Source of the DNA: Mycolicibacterium brisbanense
GTDB lineage: Bacteria > Actinomycetota > Actinomycetes > Mycobacteriales > Mycobacteriaceae
Reading direction: 5' to 3'
Length of the DNA stretch: 64,000 nt
NCBI RefSeq assembly: GCF_001570425.1
Contig: NZ_BCSX01000040.1
Coordinates: 1-64,000 of the forward strand
The notes under the pieces are model-generated. The model was not told where the DNA came from. It did no database searches and saw nothing but the letters and a program-made list of their open reading frames with translations. Positions 50,377 to 59,111 of this stretch are shown one piece after another; within the stretch, counting starts at the first letter, position 1, and every line of letters starts with the position of its first letter. Made by a program: the position numbers and the translations under genes.

Positions 50377-51686
50377 CTGATTCGCCTGTCCGTACCTACG
50401 TGCTCGACACCTCCGTGTTGCTGTCCGATCCCTGGGCCTGCAGCCGGTTTGCTGAGCATGAAGTGGTGGTTCCGCTGGTTGTCATCAGCGAACTGGAAGC
50501 CAAACGGCACCACCACGAGCTGGGCTGGTTCGCCCGGCAGGCACTGCGGATGTTCGACGATCTGCGTCTCGAACACGGACGGCTGGACCAGCCGATTCCG
50601 GTTGGGACACAGGGCGGGACGCTGCACGTCGAGCTGAACCACAGCGATCCGACTGTGCTGCCGCAGGGCTTCCGTACCGACAGCAACGATTCCCGCATTC
50701 TGACCTGTGCGGCCAACCTGGCCGCGGAGGGCAAACGAGTCACGTTGGTGAGCAAGGACATTCCGCTGCGGGTCAAGGCCGGCGCGGTGGGCTTGGCCGC
50801 CGACGAGTACCACGCCCAGGATGTCGTGGTCTCGGGTTGGACCGGGATGACCGAGATGGATGTCGCCGCGGAGGACATCGACGCGATGTTCGCCGAGGGT
50901 GAGATCGACTTGGCCGATGCCCGGAACCTTCCGTGCCACACGGGAATTCGTCTGCTCGGCGGAAACTCGCATGCGCTGGGACGGGTCAACGCCGACAAGC
51001 GGGTGCAGCTGGTCCGTGGTGATCGCGAAGTGTTCGGCCTCCGGGGAAGGTCAGCCGAACAACGCGTCGCACTGGATCTGCTGCTCGACGAATCCGTCGG
51101 CATCGTCTCGCTGGGCGGCAAGGCAGGCACCGGCAAGTCGGCGCTGGCGCTGTGCGCGGGCCTGGAGGCGGTGCTCGAGCGCCGCACGCAGCGCAAGGTC
51201 GTGGTGTTCCGTCCGCTCTACGCCGTCGGTGGCCAGGATCTCGGCTACCTGCCCGGCAGTGAGAGCGAGAAGATGGGCCCGTGGGCGCAGGCCGTCTTCG
51301 ACACGCTGGAGGGCTTGGCCAGTCCGGCGGTGCTCGAAGAGGTGCTGTCGCGCGGCATGCTCGAAGTGCTGCCGCTGACCCACATCCGTGGCCGCTCGCT
51401 GCACGATTCGTTCGTCATCGTCGACGAGGCGCAGTCGCTGGAGCGCAACGTGCTGCTGACCGTGCTGTCGCGGCTGGGCGCCGGCTCACGCGTGGTGCTC
51501 ACCCACGACGTCGCACAGCGGGACAACCTGCGGGTCGGTCGCCACGACGGCGTCGCGGCGGTCATCGAGAAGCTCAAAGGCCACCCCCTGTTCGCGCACA
51601 TCACTTTGCAGCGCAGCGAACGCTCGCCGATCGCCGCGCTGGTCACCGAGATGCTGGAGGAGTACAGCCCCGCTGCGCTTCCCTGA
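50373..51686 (+). CDS. phoH2: PhoH2, PIN-domain plus PhoH ATPase
   Basis: 437-aa fusion. The N-terminal PIN RNase domain (1-140; YVLDTSVLLSD with Asp12) is followed by a PhoH P-loop domain with Walker A GKAGTGKSA (249-256) and Walker B VDEAQ (350-354). Mycobacterial PhoH2 unwinds and cleaves RNA in an ATP-dependent way. Start GTG 50373 with AGGAG 6 nt upstream, coupled to phoAT. A perfect 17-bp hairpin follows. Confidence 0.95.
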   Translation: MTDSPVRTYVLDTSVLLSDPWACSRFAEHEVVVPLVVISELEAKRHHHELGWFARQALRMFDDLRLEHGRLDQPIPVGTQGGTLHVELNHSDPTVLPQGFRTDSNDSRILTCAANLAAEGKRVTLVSKDIPLRVKAGAVGLAADEYHAQDVVVSGWTGMTEMDVAAEDIDAMFAEGEIDLADARNLPCHTGIRLLGGNSHALGRVNADKRVQLVRGDREVFGLRGRSAEQRVALDLLLDESVGIVSLGGKAGTGKSALALCAGLEAVLERRTQRKVVVFRPLYAVGGQDLGYLPGSESEKMGPWAQAVFDTLEGLASPAVLEEVLSRGMLEVLPLTHIRGRSLHDSFVIVDEAQSLERNVLLTVLSRLGAGSRVVLTHDVAQRDNLRVGRHDGVAAVIEKLKGHPLFAHITLQRSERSPIAALVTEMLEEYSPAALP

Positions 51687-51694
51687 ATGATTCA

Positions 51695-51735
51695 TGTGCA
51701 CCTCCCGTGACGGTGGGCGTCACGGGAGGTGCACA
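51695..51735. terminator. Perfect 17-bp hairpin downstream of phoH2
   Basis: Arms TGTGCACCTCCCGTGAC (51695-51711) and GTCACGGGAGGTGCACA (51719-51735) are exactly complementary, with a 7-nt loop. No T-run follows, so it is the I-shaped, GC-rich terminator type common in mycobacteria. Confidence 0.75.
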
Positions 51736-51760
51736 AATCCTCAGCCGGTAGGCTGCCGGA

Positions 51761-52636
51761 GTGGTGAGACTCCCCAACAGCCAGGCGTGGCGATGGACCG
51801 TGATCGGCATTTTCGTCGCCGTCGTGGTCGTCGTGGCTGGTGCGGTCACCGGGCACATCCGGCGCGCGTCGGCCGACGACGTCAACTGCGCAGTGGAGAA
51901 GTGCGTCGCTCTGACGTTTGACGACGGCCCCAGTCCGTACACCGACCGGCTGCTGAAGATCCTGCAGGACAACGACGCCAAGGCGACGTTCTTCGAGATC
52001 GGCAACAAGGTCGCCGCCAACCCCGAGGGGGCCAAGCGGGTGGTCGAGGCAGGCATGGAGCTCGGCCAGCACACCTGGGAACACCCCAACATGACGACCA
52101 TTCCGCCGGAGGACATCCCGTCTCAGCTGTCCAAGGCCAGCGATGCCATCGAGCAGGCGACGGGCCAGCGGCCGAAACTGCTCCGCACCGCGGGCGGGCT
52201 GATCAACGACCAGGTATTGTCGGAGGCCAAGAAGCAGGGTCTGGCCGACATCAACTGGGACGTCATCCCGTTCGACTGGGCCAACGACTCGAACACCGCG
52301 GCCACCCGGTACATGCTGATGACCCAGATCAAACCCGGCTCGGTGGTCTTGTTCCACGACACCTACTCGTCCACCGTCGATCTGGTGCAGCAGTTCATCC
52401 CCGTGCTCAAGGCCAACGACTACCACATGGTGACGGTCAGCCACCTGCTCGGCCCGCGCGAGCCCGGCACGAGTTACGGCAGCCGCGAGAACGGCCCGCC
52501 GGTCAACGGCCTGCAGGACATCCCGCCCGCCAGCATCCCGACGCTGCCGCCCACACCGTCGCCGCCGCCCATGCCGAACTTCCCGATCAAAGACATCCCG
52601 GGCGCCAACTCCGGTGGAGTGAACAACGGGGCGTGA
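51761..52636 (+). CDS. Exported polysaccharide deacetylase (Rv1096-like)
   Basis: 291-aa NodB-domain protein with an N-terminal signal/anchor (WTVIGIFVAVVVVVAGAV). Motif 1 TFDDGPS gives Asp54/Asp55, and motif 2 HTWEHP gives His104/His108 for zinc. Motif 3 reads RTAGG instead of the usual RPPYG. The C-terminal 45 residues are Pro-rich. It likely deacetylates peptidoglycan sugars. TAGGCT 6 nt before GTG 51761 indicates a leaderless start. Confidence 0.85.
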   Translation: MVRLPNSQAWRWTVIGIFVAVVVVVAGAVTGHIRRASADDVNCAVEKCVALTFDDGPSPYTDRLLKILQDNDAKATFFEIGNKVAANPEGAKRVVEAGMELGQHTWEHPNMTTIPPEDIPSQLSKASDAIEQATGQRPKLLRTAGGLINDQVLSEAKKQGLADINWDVIPFDWANDSNTAATRYMLMTQIKPGSVVLFHDTYSSTVDLVQQFIPVLKANDYHMVTVSHLLGPREPGTSYGSRENGPPVNGLQDIPPASIPTLPPTPSPPPMPNFPIKDIPGANSGGVNNGA

Positions 52637-52652
52637 CGCGCGTCGCGCCCGG

Positions 52653-52672
52653 TTGAGGACCAAAGACCCTAA
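52653..52672. promoter_or_regulatory. DosR box upstream of the nitroreductase gene
   Basis: TTGAGGACCAAAGACCCTAA matches the DosR consensus (TTSGGGACTWWAGTCCCSAA) at 16 of 20 positions. Its centre is 42.5 bp before the nitroreductase ATG, the expected activator position if transcription starts at the ATG. Confidence 0.8.
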
Positions 52673-52704
52673 CCGGATAAGCCTTGCGGGACGACGCTGG
52701 TGGC

Positions 52705-53685
52705 ATGCCCGACACCATGTTCGACAGCGCCACCATCACCACAGCCGTCCAGCTGGCCTCGCGCGCACCGTCATTGCACAACACCCAGCCCTGGCGCTGG
52801 GTGTACACCGACGAGGCCTTGCAGCTGCACCTCGATCCCGAACGCGTCGTGCGTGCCACGGACCGGTCGGCGCGTGAAGCGGTCATCAGCTGCGGTGTGA
52901 TGCTCGACCATGTCGTGGTCGCCATGGCCGCCGCGGGCTGGAACAGTGACGTCGAGCGGTTCCCGGACCCCAACCATCCCGACCACCTGGCGACGCTGCA
53001 GTTCAGCCCGCTCTCCTTCGTGACCGACGCGCACCGCAGGCGCGCCGACGCGATCCTGGCGCGCCGCACAGACCGGCTGCCAATGGCCGCGCCTGCTGAC
53101 TGGGAGTCCTTCGAACCGTTGATGCGGGCCTGGCTGGCCGCCGGGCCGGTGCACCTCGACGTGCTGACCGACGAGATGCGCCCGCAGCTGGCCGAAGCGG
53201 CCATGCTCAGTGAGTCGCTACGGCTGTACGACTCCGGATATCACGCCGACCTGGCTTGGTGGACAACGCCTTTCGCGACAACCGACGGGATTCCGCAGAG
53301 CGCGCTGGTGTCCGCGGCGGAAAGCGACCGGGTCGCGGTGTCCCGAGCGTTTCCGGTGACCGCTCACACCGACCGTCGTCTGGCGATCGGCGACGATGCC
53401 GCGCGCATCGTCGTGCTGTCCACCGACGGTTACAGTCGCGCCGACGCGCTGGATGCCGGTGAGGCGTTGTCGCAGGTGTTGCTGGAGGCCACGATGGCCG
53501 GCTTGGCGACCTGCCCGGTGTCACAGGTGACCGAGCTGCACGCCAGCCGGGACATCGTCGCCAACCTGATCGCGCGGGACGCTTGCCCGCAGGTTCTGGT
53601 GCGGATCGGGCTGGCTCCGGCCCTCGACGACGTGCCGCCGCCCACCCCGCGCCGGCCCGTCAGCGACTTCCTCACCATCGCTTAG
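52705..53685 (+). CDS. Acg-type nitroreductase-like FMN protein
   Basis: 326-aa nitroreductase-superfamily protein of the large Acg/Rv3131 type: ASRAPSLHNTQPWRW and the Arg/Asp-rich linkers, then PVTAHTDRRLAIGDDAARIV and the C-terminal TCPVSQVTEL. Such proteins are DosR-regulated in M. tuberculosis and may sequester flavin. ATG 52705 has GACGCT 6 nt upstream and a DosR box at -42. Directly followed by devR. Confidence 0.8.
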   Translation: MPDTMFDSATITTAVQLASRAPSLHNTQPWRWVYTDEALQLHLDPERVVRATDRSAREAVISCGVMLDHVVVAMAAAGWNSDVERFPDPNHPDHLATLQFSPLSFVTDAHRRRADAILARRTDRLPMAAPADWESFEPLMRAWLAAGPVHLDVLTDEMRPQLAEAAMLSESLRLYDSGYHADLAWWTTPFATTDGIPQSALVSAAESDRVAVSRAFPVTAHTDRRLAIGDDAARIVVLSTDGYSRADALDAGEALSQVLLEATMAGLATCPVSQVTELHASRDIVANLIARDACPQVLVRIGLAPALDDVPPPTPRRPVSDFLTIA

Positions 53686-53735
53686 GGATTGGTGATGTGT
53701 TTGCGCTCGACGCCGACTGCGGCGAGACTCAGGAG

Positions 53736-54371
53736 ATGATCAGAGTTTTCCTGGTCGACGACCACGAGGTGGTCCGCCGCGGCCTCATCGATCTGCTCAG
53801 CGCCGACCCCGAACTGGACGTGATCGGCGAGGCCGATTCGGTGGCCCAGGCGCTGGCCCGGGTGCCCGCGAGCGCACCCGATGTCGCGGTGCTCGATGTG
53901 CGGCTGCCCGACGGCAACGGCATCGAGCTGTGCCGGGAGTTGTTGTCGCGCATGCCCGATCTTCGGTGCCTGATACTCACGTCGTTCACCTCCGACGAGG
54001 CGATGCTGGACGCGATCCTCGCAGGCGCCAGCGGCTACGTGGTCAAGGACATCAAGGGGATGGAGCTCGCGCAGGCCATCAAAGACGTTGGGGCCGGCCG
54101 GTCACTGCTGGACAACCGGGCCGCCGCGGCGTTGATGGCCAAACTGCGCCACGACGCCGAGCATGCCGACCCGCTGTCGGGGCTCACGCAGCAGGAGCGG
54201 GTGCTGCTCGAACTCCTCGGTGAGGGCCTGACCAACAAGCAGATCGCGGCCAGGATGTTCCTGGCCGAAAAGACCGTGAAGAACTATGTATCCCGGCTGT
54301 TGGCCAAGCTCGGCATGGAGCGCCGGACTCAGGCTGCGGTCTTCGTCTCCAAACTCGACCGTCCCGGCTAG
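53736..54371 (+). CDS. devR: Dormancy response regulator DevR/DosR
   Basis: 211-aa NarL-type regulator. Receiver Asp54 (VAVLDVRLPDG), Lys104 (YVVKDIKG) and the LuxR HTH (LTNKQIAARMFLAEKTVKNY) are present. It closely follows M. tuberculosis DosR and should bind the two DosR boxes nearby. ATG 53736 fits the family start, but AGGAG is directly adjacent to it (zero spacing); GTG 53697, 13 codons upstream, is an alternative. devS follows 9 nt later. Confidence 0.95.
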   Translation: MIRVFLVDDHEVVRRGLIDLLSADPELDVIGEADSVAQALARVPASAPDVAVLDVRLPDGNGIELCRELLSRMPDLRCLILTSFTSDEAMLDAILAGASGYVVKDIKGMELAQAIKDVGAGRSLLDNRAAAALMAKLRHDAEHADPLSGLTQQERVLLELLGEGLTNKQIAARMFLAEKTVKNYVSRLLAKLGMERRTQAAVFVSKLDRPG

Positions 54372-54374
54372 GTT
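54369..54374 (+). promoter_or_regulatory. -10 hexamer TAGGTT formed by the devR stop codon, upstream of devS
   Basis: Stop TAG plus GTT gives TAGGTT, 6 nt before the devS GTG. It may supply a separate leaderless devS transcript. Confidence 0.45.
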
Positions 54375-54380
54375 GAGCCG

Positions 54381-56057
54381 GTGGCCGACGATCTGCGAGG
54401 GACGCTCTCGCAGTTGCGATTGCGCGAATTGCTGACCGAGGTGCAGGACCGGGTCGAGCAGATACTGACCGGACGTGATCGGCTCGACGGACTGGTCGAG
54501 GCGATGTTGGCGGTCACCTCGGGCCTCGAACTCGACGTCACGCTGAAAACCATCGTGCACACCGCGATTCAGTTGGTCGACGCCCGCTACGGTGCGCTGG
54601 GTGTGCGCGGCGAAGGCCATGAGCTGACGCAGTTCGTCAACGAGGGCATCGACGACGCCATGCGGGAGAGCATCGGGCACCTGCCCGAGGGGCGCGGCGT
54701 GTTGGGTGTGTTGATCGACGATCCGAAACCCATTCGGCTCGATGACATCCGGCTGCATCCGGCGTCGGTGGGCTTCCCGCCGAATCATCCGCCGATGCGC
54801 ACATTCCTCGGTGTTCCGGTGCGCATCCGCGACGAGGTGTTCGGCAATCTGTACCTCACCGACAAGACCAACGGCCAACCGTTCAGCGAGGACGACGAGG
54901 TGCTGGTGCAGGCGCTTGCGGCGGCCGCGGGCATCGCCATCGAGAACGCCCGCCTCTACGAACAGTCCAGGGCTCGGCAAGCATGGATCGAGGCCACCCG
55001 CGACATCGGTACGGAACTGCTCGGCGGTACCGACCCGGCCAGGGTTTTCCGGCTGGTGGCTGACGAAGCACTCAAGCTGACCGGAGCCGACGGCACGGTG
55101 GTCGCCGTGCCGGCAGACGCCGACGCCGACCGCGGTGATGTCGCCGCGCTCATGGTGGCTGCCACCGCGGGGACGGTGCGCGACTGCGGCACCACGTCGA
55201 TCCCGGTGGCGGGGACGTCGGTGGGCGAGGTCTATCGCGCGGGCGTCCCGCAGCGTCCCGAAGAACTGGAGCTGTGTGGGTTCACCGGACCAGCACTGGT
55301 GCTTCCGCTGCGGGCCACCGACACCGTGACCGGTGTGCTGGTGGCGCTGCGCACCCAGGGCGGCCGAGCCTTCACCGACGAGCAGCTGGACATGGCCGCG
55401 GGGTTCGCCGACCAGGCCGCCCTGGCCTGGCAGCTGGCCAGCTCGCAGCGCCGGGTGCAGGAACTGGAGATCCTCTCCGACCGTGAGCGCATCGCGCGTG
55501 ATCTGCACGACCACGTCATCCAGCGGTTGTTCGCCGTGGGATTGTCGTTGCAGGCCACCATTGCGCGGGCCCGCTCAACGGACGTGCAGCAGCGGTTGGC
55601 CGGCAGTGTGGATGATCTGCAGGCGGTCATCCAGGAGATCCGCACCGCCATATTCGACCTGCATGGGCGTTCGGCAGGGACGACGCGGTTGCGGCAACGG
55701 CTCGATGAAGTGCTCACGCAGTTCGCCAGCAGTGGCCTACACACCACCACCCAGTTCGTCGGCCCGCTGTCGGTTGTCGACGCCGTGCTCGCCGACCACG
55801 CCGAGGCAGTGCTGCGCGAGGCGGTCAGCAACGCGGTAAGGCACGCAGCGGCAACAGAACTCGTCGTTCGCGTGGAAGTGGCCGATGATCTGAGCATCAC
55901 GGTGACCGACAACGGCAGCGGCATCACCGGTGCGGTCACCGAGAGCGGGCTGGCGAATCTGCGTGACCGGGCCAAGGCCTCCGGTGGGCAGCTGAGTGTC
56001 GAAAGCCGTTCCGGCGGTGGCACAGTGGTGTGCTGGACGGTACCCCTGCCGGCTTAG
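54381..56057 (+). CDS. devS: Heme-sensing histidine kinase DevS/DosS
   Basis: 558-aa sensor kinase. Two GAF domains: GAF-A (about 40-190) with the heme-ligand His136 in FPPNHPPMRTFLGVPV (the counterpart of His149 in M. tuberculosis DosS) and GAF-B (about 205-345). The dimerisation/phosphorylation segment RDLHDHVIQRLFA carries His376, and the HATPase domain has NAVRHAA and DNGSG. It senses O2/NO/CO and phosphorylates DevR. GTG 54381 has no SD. Confidence 0.95.
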   Translation: MADDLRGTLSQLRLRELLTEVQDRVEQILTGRDRLDGLVEAMLAVTSGLELDVTLKTIVHTAIQLVDARYGALGVRGEGHELTQFVNEGIDDAMRESIGHLPEGRGVLGVLIDDPKPIRLDDIRLHPASVGFPPNHPPMRTFLGVPVRIRDEVFGNLYLTDKTNGQPFSEDDEVLVQALAAAAGIAIENARLYEQSRARQAWIEATRDIGTELLGGTDPARVFRLVADEALKLTGADGTVVAVPADADADRGDVAALMVAATAGTVRDCGTTSIPVAGTSVGEVYRAGVPQRPEELELCGFTGPALVLPLRATDTVTGVLVALRTQGGRAFTDEQLDMAAGFADQAALAWQLASSQRRVQELEILSDRERIARDLHDHVIQRLFAVGLSLQATIARARSTDVQQRLAGSVDDLQAVIQEIRTAIFDLHGRSAGTTRLRQRLDEVLTQFASSGLHTTTQFVGPLSVVDAVLADHAEAVLREAVSNAVRHAAATELVVRVEVADDLSITVTDNGSGITGAVTESGLANLRDRAKASGGQLSVESRSGGGTVVCWTVPLPA

Positions 56058-56081
56058 ACCCGCAGCGTCACGTTTGGCCGG

Positions 56082-56426
56082 TCAAGGGTTTCGTGGCGCC
56101 AGGGCACTCACCAGTGGCGTGTCCACGCCCAACCGGCCGAGTGCGGTGGCACCACCTGGGGAACCGATCGGTGCGTCCCTGCCCGGCAAGATCTCGCTGA
56201 AGAATGCGGCGTTGTCTGCCAGGTGCGGGAGTTGGTCGTCGGGAAGATCGGTTTCGTAGTAGATCGCGCCCGCGTCGCACTCCAGCCGGCATGCACCGCA
56301 ATCCACGCACTCGTCGGGATTGATGTACAGGGACCGTGCGCCCTCGTAGATGCAGTCCACCGGGCATTGCAGGACACAAGCTTTGTGCATGACGTCGACG
56401 CATGCTGTTCCGATCACGTACGGCAT
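56082..56426 (-). CDS. fdxA: 7Fe ferredoxin FdxA
   Basis: 114-aa ferredoxin. Cluster cysteines Cys9, Cys17, Cys21 and then Cys40, Cys43, Cys46, Cys50 fit the [3Fe-4S]/[4Fe-4S] pattern. Same length as M. tuberculosis FdxA (Rv2007c), a DosR target, as I recall. ATG 56426 was chosen because TACGGT on the minus strand (56433-56438) is 6 nt upstream and two DosR boxes lie at about -43 and beyond. Convergent with devS. Confidence 0.9.
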   Translation of the reverse strand: MPYVIGTACVDVMHKACVLQCPVDCIYEGARSLYINPDECVDCGACRLECDAGAIYYETDLPDDQLPHLADNAAFFSEILPGRDAPIGSPGGATALGRLGVDTPLVSALAPRNP

Positions 56427-56462
56427 GGTGACACCGTACGTAATCAGACGTAGCGAGGGCGT

Positions 56463-56476
56463 CGGGCGAAAGTCCT
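56463..56476. promoter_or_regulatory. DosR box 1 upstream of fdxA
   Basis: CGGGCGAAAGTCCT fits 10 of 14 core positions of the DosR box and is centred 43.5 bp from the fdxA start, the activator position. Confidence 0.6.
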
Positions 56477-56481
56477 TGTCG

Positions 56482-56501
56482 CAGAGGACCAAAGTCACTT
56501 T
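56482..56501. promoter_or_regulatory. DosR box 2 upstream of fdxA
   Basis: CAGAGGACCAAAGTCACTTT contains the core GGACCAAAGTC, a strong DosR core, about 65 bp from the fdxA start. Paired boxes are usual for strongly DosR-dependent genes. Confidence 0.7.
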
Positions 56502-56537
56502 CAGTGCCGCGTTCGGCGCGAGGTCCCCGGCGAACAC

Positions 56538-56555
56538 TCCCCCGCTTGCGGGGGA
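56538..56555. terminator. Short GC hairpin between fumC and fdxA
   Basis: TCCCCCGC / GCGGGGGA with a two-base loop as drawn (in practice a shorter stem). It lies 21 nt beyond the fumC stop on the minus strand and may end fumC transcription before the fdxA promoter. Confidence 0.4.
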
Positions 56556-56575
56556 CTGCTCGCGGAAGGGAAAAG

Positions 56576-57991
56576 TTACTCGCCGTCCTTGACTTTCGCC
56601 ATGGCGAGAACGTCGAGGCGCTTGTCGAGTTCGGCCTCCGAGAGCTTGTCGCCGATGAGACCGCGGTCGATCACGGTCTGGCGGATGGTCTTCTTCTCCT
56701 TGAGGGCCTGCTTGGCGACCTTGGCGGCCTCCTCGTAACCGATCGCCGAGTTCAGCGGGGTCACGATGGACGGCGAGGACTCGGCGAGCTCGCGCAGATG
56801 CGCCTCGTTGGCCACCAGGCCGTCGATGCAGCGCTCGGCGAAGAGCCGGGACACGTTGGACAGCAGCGTGAATGACTCCAGCAGGTTGCGCGCCATCATC
56901 GGGATGTAGACGTTGAGCTCGAATGCGCCAGAAGCACCGCCCATCGCGATGGCGGCGTCGTTGCCGACCACCTGGCAGGCCACCTGCGTAACCGCCTCGG
57001 GCAGAACAGGATTGACCTTGCCCGGCATGATGGAGCTACCCGGCTGCAGGTCGGGCAGCTGGATCTCGCCGAGACCGGTCAGCGGCCCGGAGCCCATCCA
57101 GCGCACGTCGTTGGCGATCTTGGTGAGCGACACCGCGATGGTGCGCAGTGCGCCGGACGCTTCGACCAGCCCGTCGCGCGCCGCTTGAGCCTCGAAAGAG
57201 TCGACGGCAGTGCGCAATTCAGCAAGGCCGGTTTCGTTGACCAACACCTCGACCACCTTGGCGCCGAAACCGTCGGGCGCGTTGAGGCCGGTGCCGACGG
57301 CGGTGCCGCCGATGGCGAGCTCACCCAGGCGGGGGAGCGTGGCCTTGACCCGCTCGATGCCGGCCTCGACCTGGCGGGCATAGCCGCCGAACTCCTGGCC
57401 CAGGGTCACCGGCACGGCATCCATCAGGTGCGTGCGGCCCGACTTCACGGTGGTCCGCCACTGCTTGGCCTTGGCGGCCAACGATGCGTGGAGCACTTCG
57501 AGTGCCGGAATCAGATGGCGCACAGCGGCTTCCGTTGCCGCGATGTGCGTGGCGGTCGGGAACGTGTCGTTGGAGCTCTGCGACATGTTCACGTCGTCGT
57601 TGGGATGCACCGTCACACCGTCGCGCGCGGCGATCGACGCGATCACCTCGTTGGTGTTCATGTTCGAGCTGGTGCCCGACCCGGTCTGGAACACGTCGAT
57701 GGGGAACTGGTCGTCGTGCAGACCGTCGGCGATCTCACCGGCCGCGGCGATGATCGCGTCGGCCTTCTCCGGTGCCAGCAGGCCCAGGTCCTTGTTCACC
57801 TGGGCGCACGCGGCCTTCAGCAGGCCCAGCGCCCGGATCTGGGTGCGCTCCAGCCCGCGGAACGAGATGGGAAAGTTCTCCACCGCGCGTTGGGTCTGCG
57901 CCCGCCACAGGGCGTTGATCGGCACCCGGACTTCGCCCATGGTGTCGTGCTCGATTCGGAATTCACCTTCGACTGCGCTGTCGGCGGACAT
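56576..57991 (-). CDS. fumC: Fumarate hydratase class II
   Basis: 471-aa fumarase/aspartase-superfamily enzyme interconverting fumarate and malate. The signature GSSIMPGKVNPV is present, as are TGSGTSSNMNTNEV and GRTHLMDAVPVTLGQE. GGGAG precedes the ATG. It lies 38 nt downstream of glpX on the same strand, so the two are probably co-transcribed. Confidence 0.95.
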   Translation of the reverse strand: MSADSAVEGEFRIEHDTMGEVRVPINALWRAQTQRAVENFPISFRGLERTQIRALGLLKAACAQVNKDLGLLAPEKADAIIAAAGEIADGLHDDQFPIDVFQTGSGTSSNMNTNEVIASIAARDGVTVHPNDDVNMSQSSNDTFPTATHIAATEAAVRHLIPALEVLHASLAAKAKQWRTTVKSGRTHLMDAVPVTLGQEFGGYARQVEAGIERVKATLPRLGELAIGGTAVGTGLNAPDGFGAKVVEVLVNETGLAELRTAVDSFEAQAARDGLVEASGALRTIAVSLTKIANDVRWMGSGPLTGLGEIQLPDLQPGSSIMPGKVNPVLPEAVTQVACQVVGNDAAIAMGGASGAFELNVYIPMMARNLLESFTLLSNVSRLFAERCIDGLVANEAHLRELAESSPSIVTPLNSAIGYEEAAKVAKQALKEKKTIRQTVIDRGLIGDKLSEAELDKRLDVLAMAKVKDGE

Positions 57992-58029
57992 GTGCTCCCT
58001 TTTGTGTGCGGTGGAGTTGTTCGGGTGGA

Positions 58030-59058
58030 TTACGGCAGGGGTCGGACGGCGGACGCGTCACCGATGAAATCGATGGAGGAGTATTCGTTGAGCTTGGAGA
58101 GCCGGTGGTAGGCCTCGATCATCCGGACGGTGCCGGACTTGGACCGCATGACGATCGACTGCGTGGTGCACCCGCCGCTGGCGTAGCGCACGCCCCTGAG
58201 CAGGTCACCGTCGGTCACGCCGGTGGCGCAGAAGAAGACGTTCTCGCCGGACACCAGCTGCTCGGTGGACAGTATCGCGTCGAGGTCATAGCCACGGTCG
58301 AGGGCCTTCTGCCGCTCGTCGTCGTCCTTGGGCGCGAGTTTGGCCTGAATCGCGCCGCCCATGCAACGGATGGCGGCCGCGGCGATGATGCCCTCGGGGG
58401 TGCCACCGATACCGGCCAGGATGTCGGTGCCCGAGTCGGGCCGGCAGGCCGCGATCGCGCCGGCGACGTCGCCGTCGGTGATCAGCCGGATCCGGGCGCC
58501 GGCCTCGCGGACATCGGCCATCAGCTTCTCGTGGCGGGGCCGGTCGAGGATGCAGACCGTCACGTCCTCGACCGAGAGGCGCTTGGCCTTGGCGACCTTG
58601 CGGACGTTCTCACCGATCGGGGCAGTGACGTCGATGACGTCGGCAGCTTCGGGGCCGACGGCGATCTTGTTCATGTAGAACACGGCCGACGGGTCGAACA
58701 TCGCGCCGCGCTCGGCGACCGCCAGCACGGAGATGGCGTTGGGCAGGCCCTTGCTCAGAAGGGTGGTGCCGTCGACCGGGTCGACCGCGAAGTCGCAGTT
58801 GGGGCCGTCGCCGTTGCCGACTTCCTCCCCGTTGTAGAGCATCGGGGCGTTGTCCTTCTCGCCCTCGCCGATCACCACGACGCCGCGCATGGAGACCGAG
58901 TTGACCAGCTCCCGCATGGCGTCGACGGCGGCGCCGTCACCGCGCTCTTTGTCGCCGCGGCCGACCCACCTACCTGCGGCCATGGCTCCCGCCTCGGTTA
59001 CCCGGACAAGTTCGAGGGCAAGGTTGCGATCCGGGGCTTCGCCGCGAGTGGGACTCAT
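58030..59058 (-). CDS. glpX: Class II fructose-1,6-bisphosphatase
   Basis: 342-aa GlpX-type FBPase, the main gluconeogenic fructose-bisphosphatase in mycobacteria. DPVDGTT (93-99) and the metal-binding GEGEKDN (64-70) are present, and the GGTPEGIIAAAAIR loop binds phosphate. ATG 59058 has GGGAG upstream; the open frame extends further, but homology starts here. Divergent from the DUF4245 gene. Confidence 0.95.
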   Translation of the reverse strand: MSPTRGEAPDRNLALELVRVTEAGAMAAGRWVGRGDKERGDGAAVDAMRELVNSVSMRGVVVIGEGEKDNAPMLYNGEEVGNGDGPNCDFAVDPVDGTTLLSKGLPNAISVLAVAERGAMFDPSAVFYMNKIAVGPEAADVIDVTAPIGENVRKVAKAKRLSVEDVTVCILDRPRHEKLMADVREAGARIRLITDGDVAGAIAACRPDSGTDILAGIGGTPEGIIAAAAIRCMGGAIQAKLAPKDDDERQKALDRGYDLDAILSTEQLVSGENVFFCATGVTDGDLLRGVRYASGGCTTQSIVMRSKSGTVRMIEAYHRLSKLNEYSSIDFIGDASAVRPLP

Positions 59059-59111
59059 GGGCTGATTCTCCCAGAACCGGCCGGCGCTGTGCGAGCTGGG
59101 ATACTGCAACC

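Noticed and set aside
56538..56555. Hairpin as part of the 57-bp repeat family (a nearby CTGCTCGCGG resembles its end)
   Set aside because: Only one end resembles the repeat and the interior does not match.
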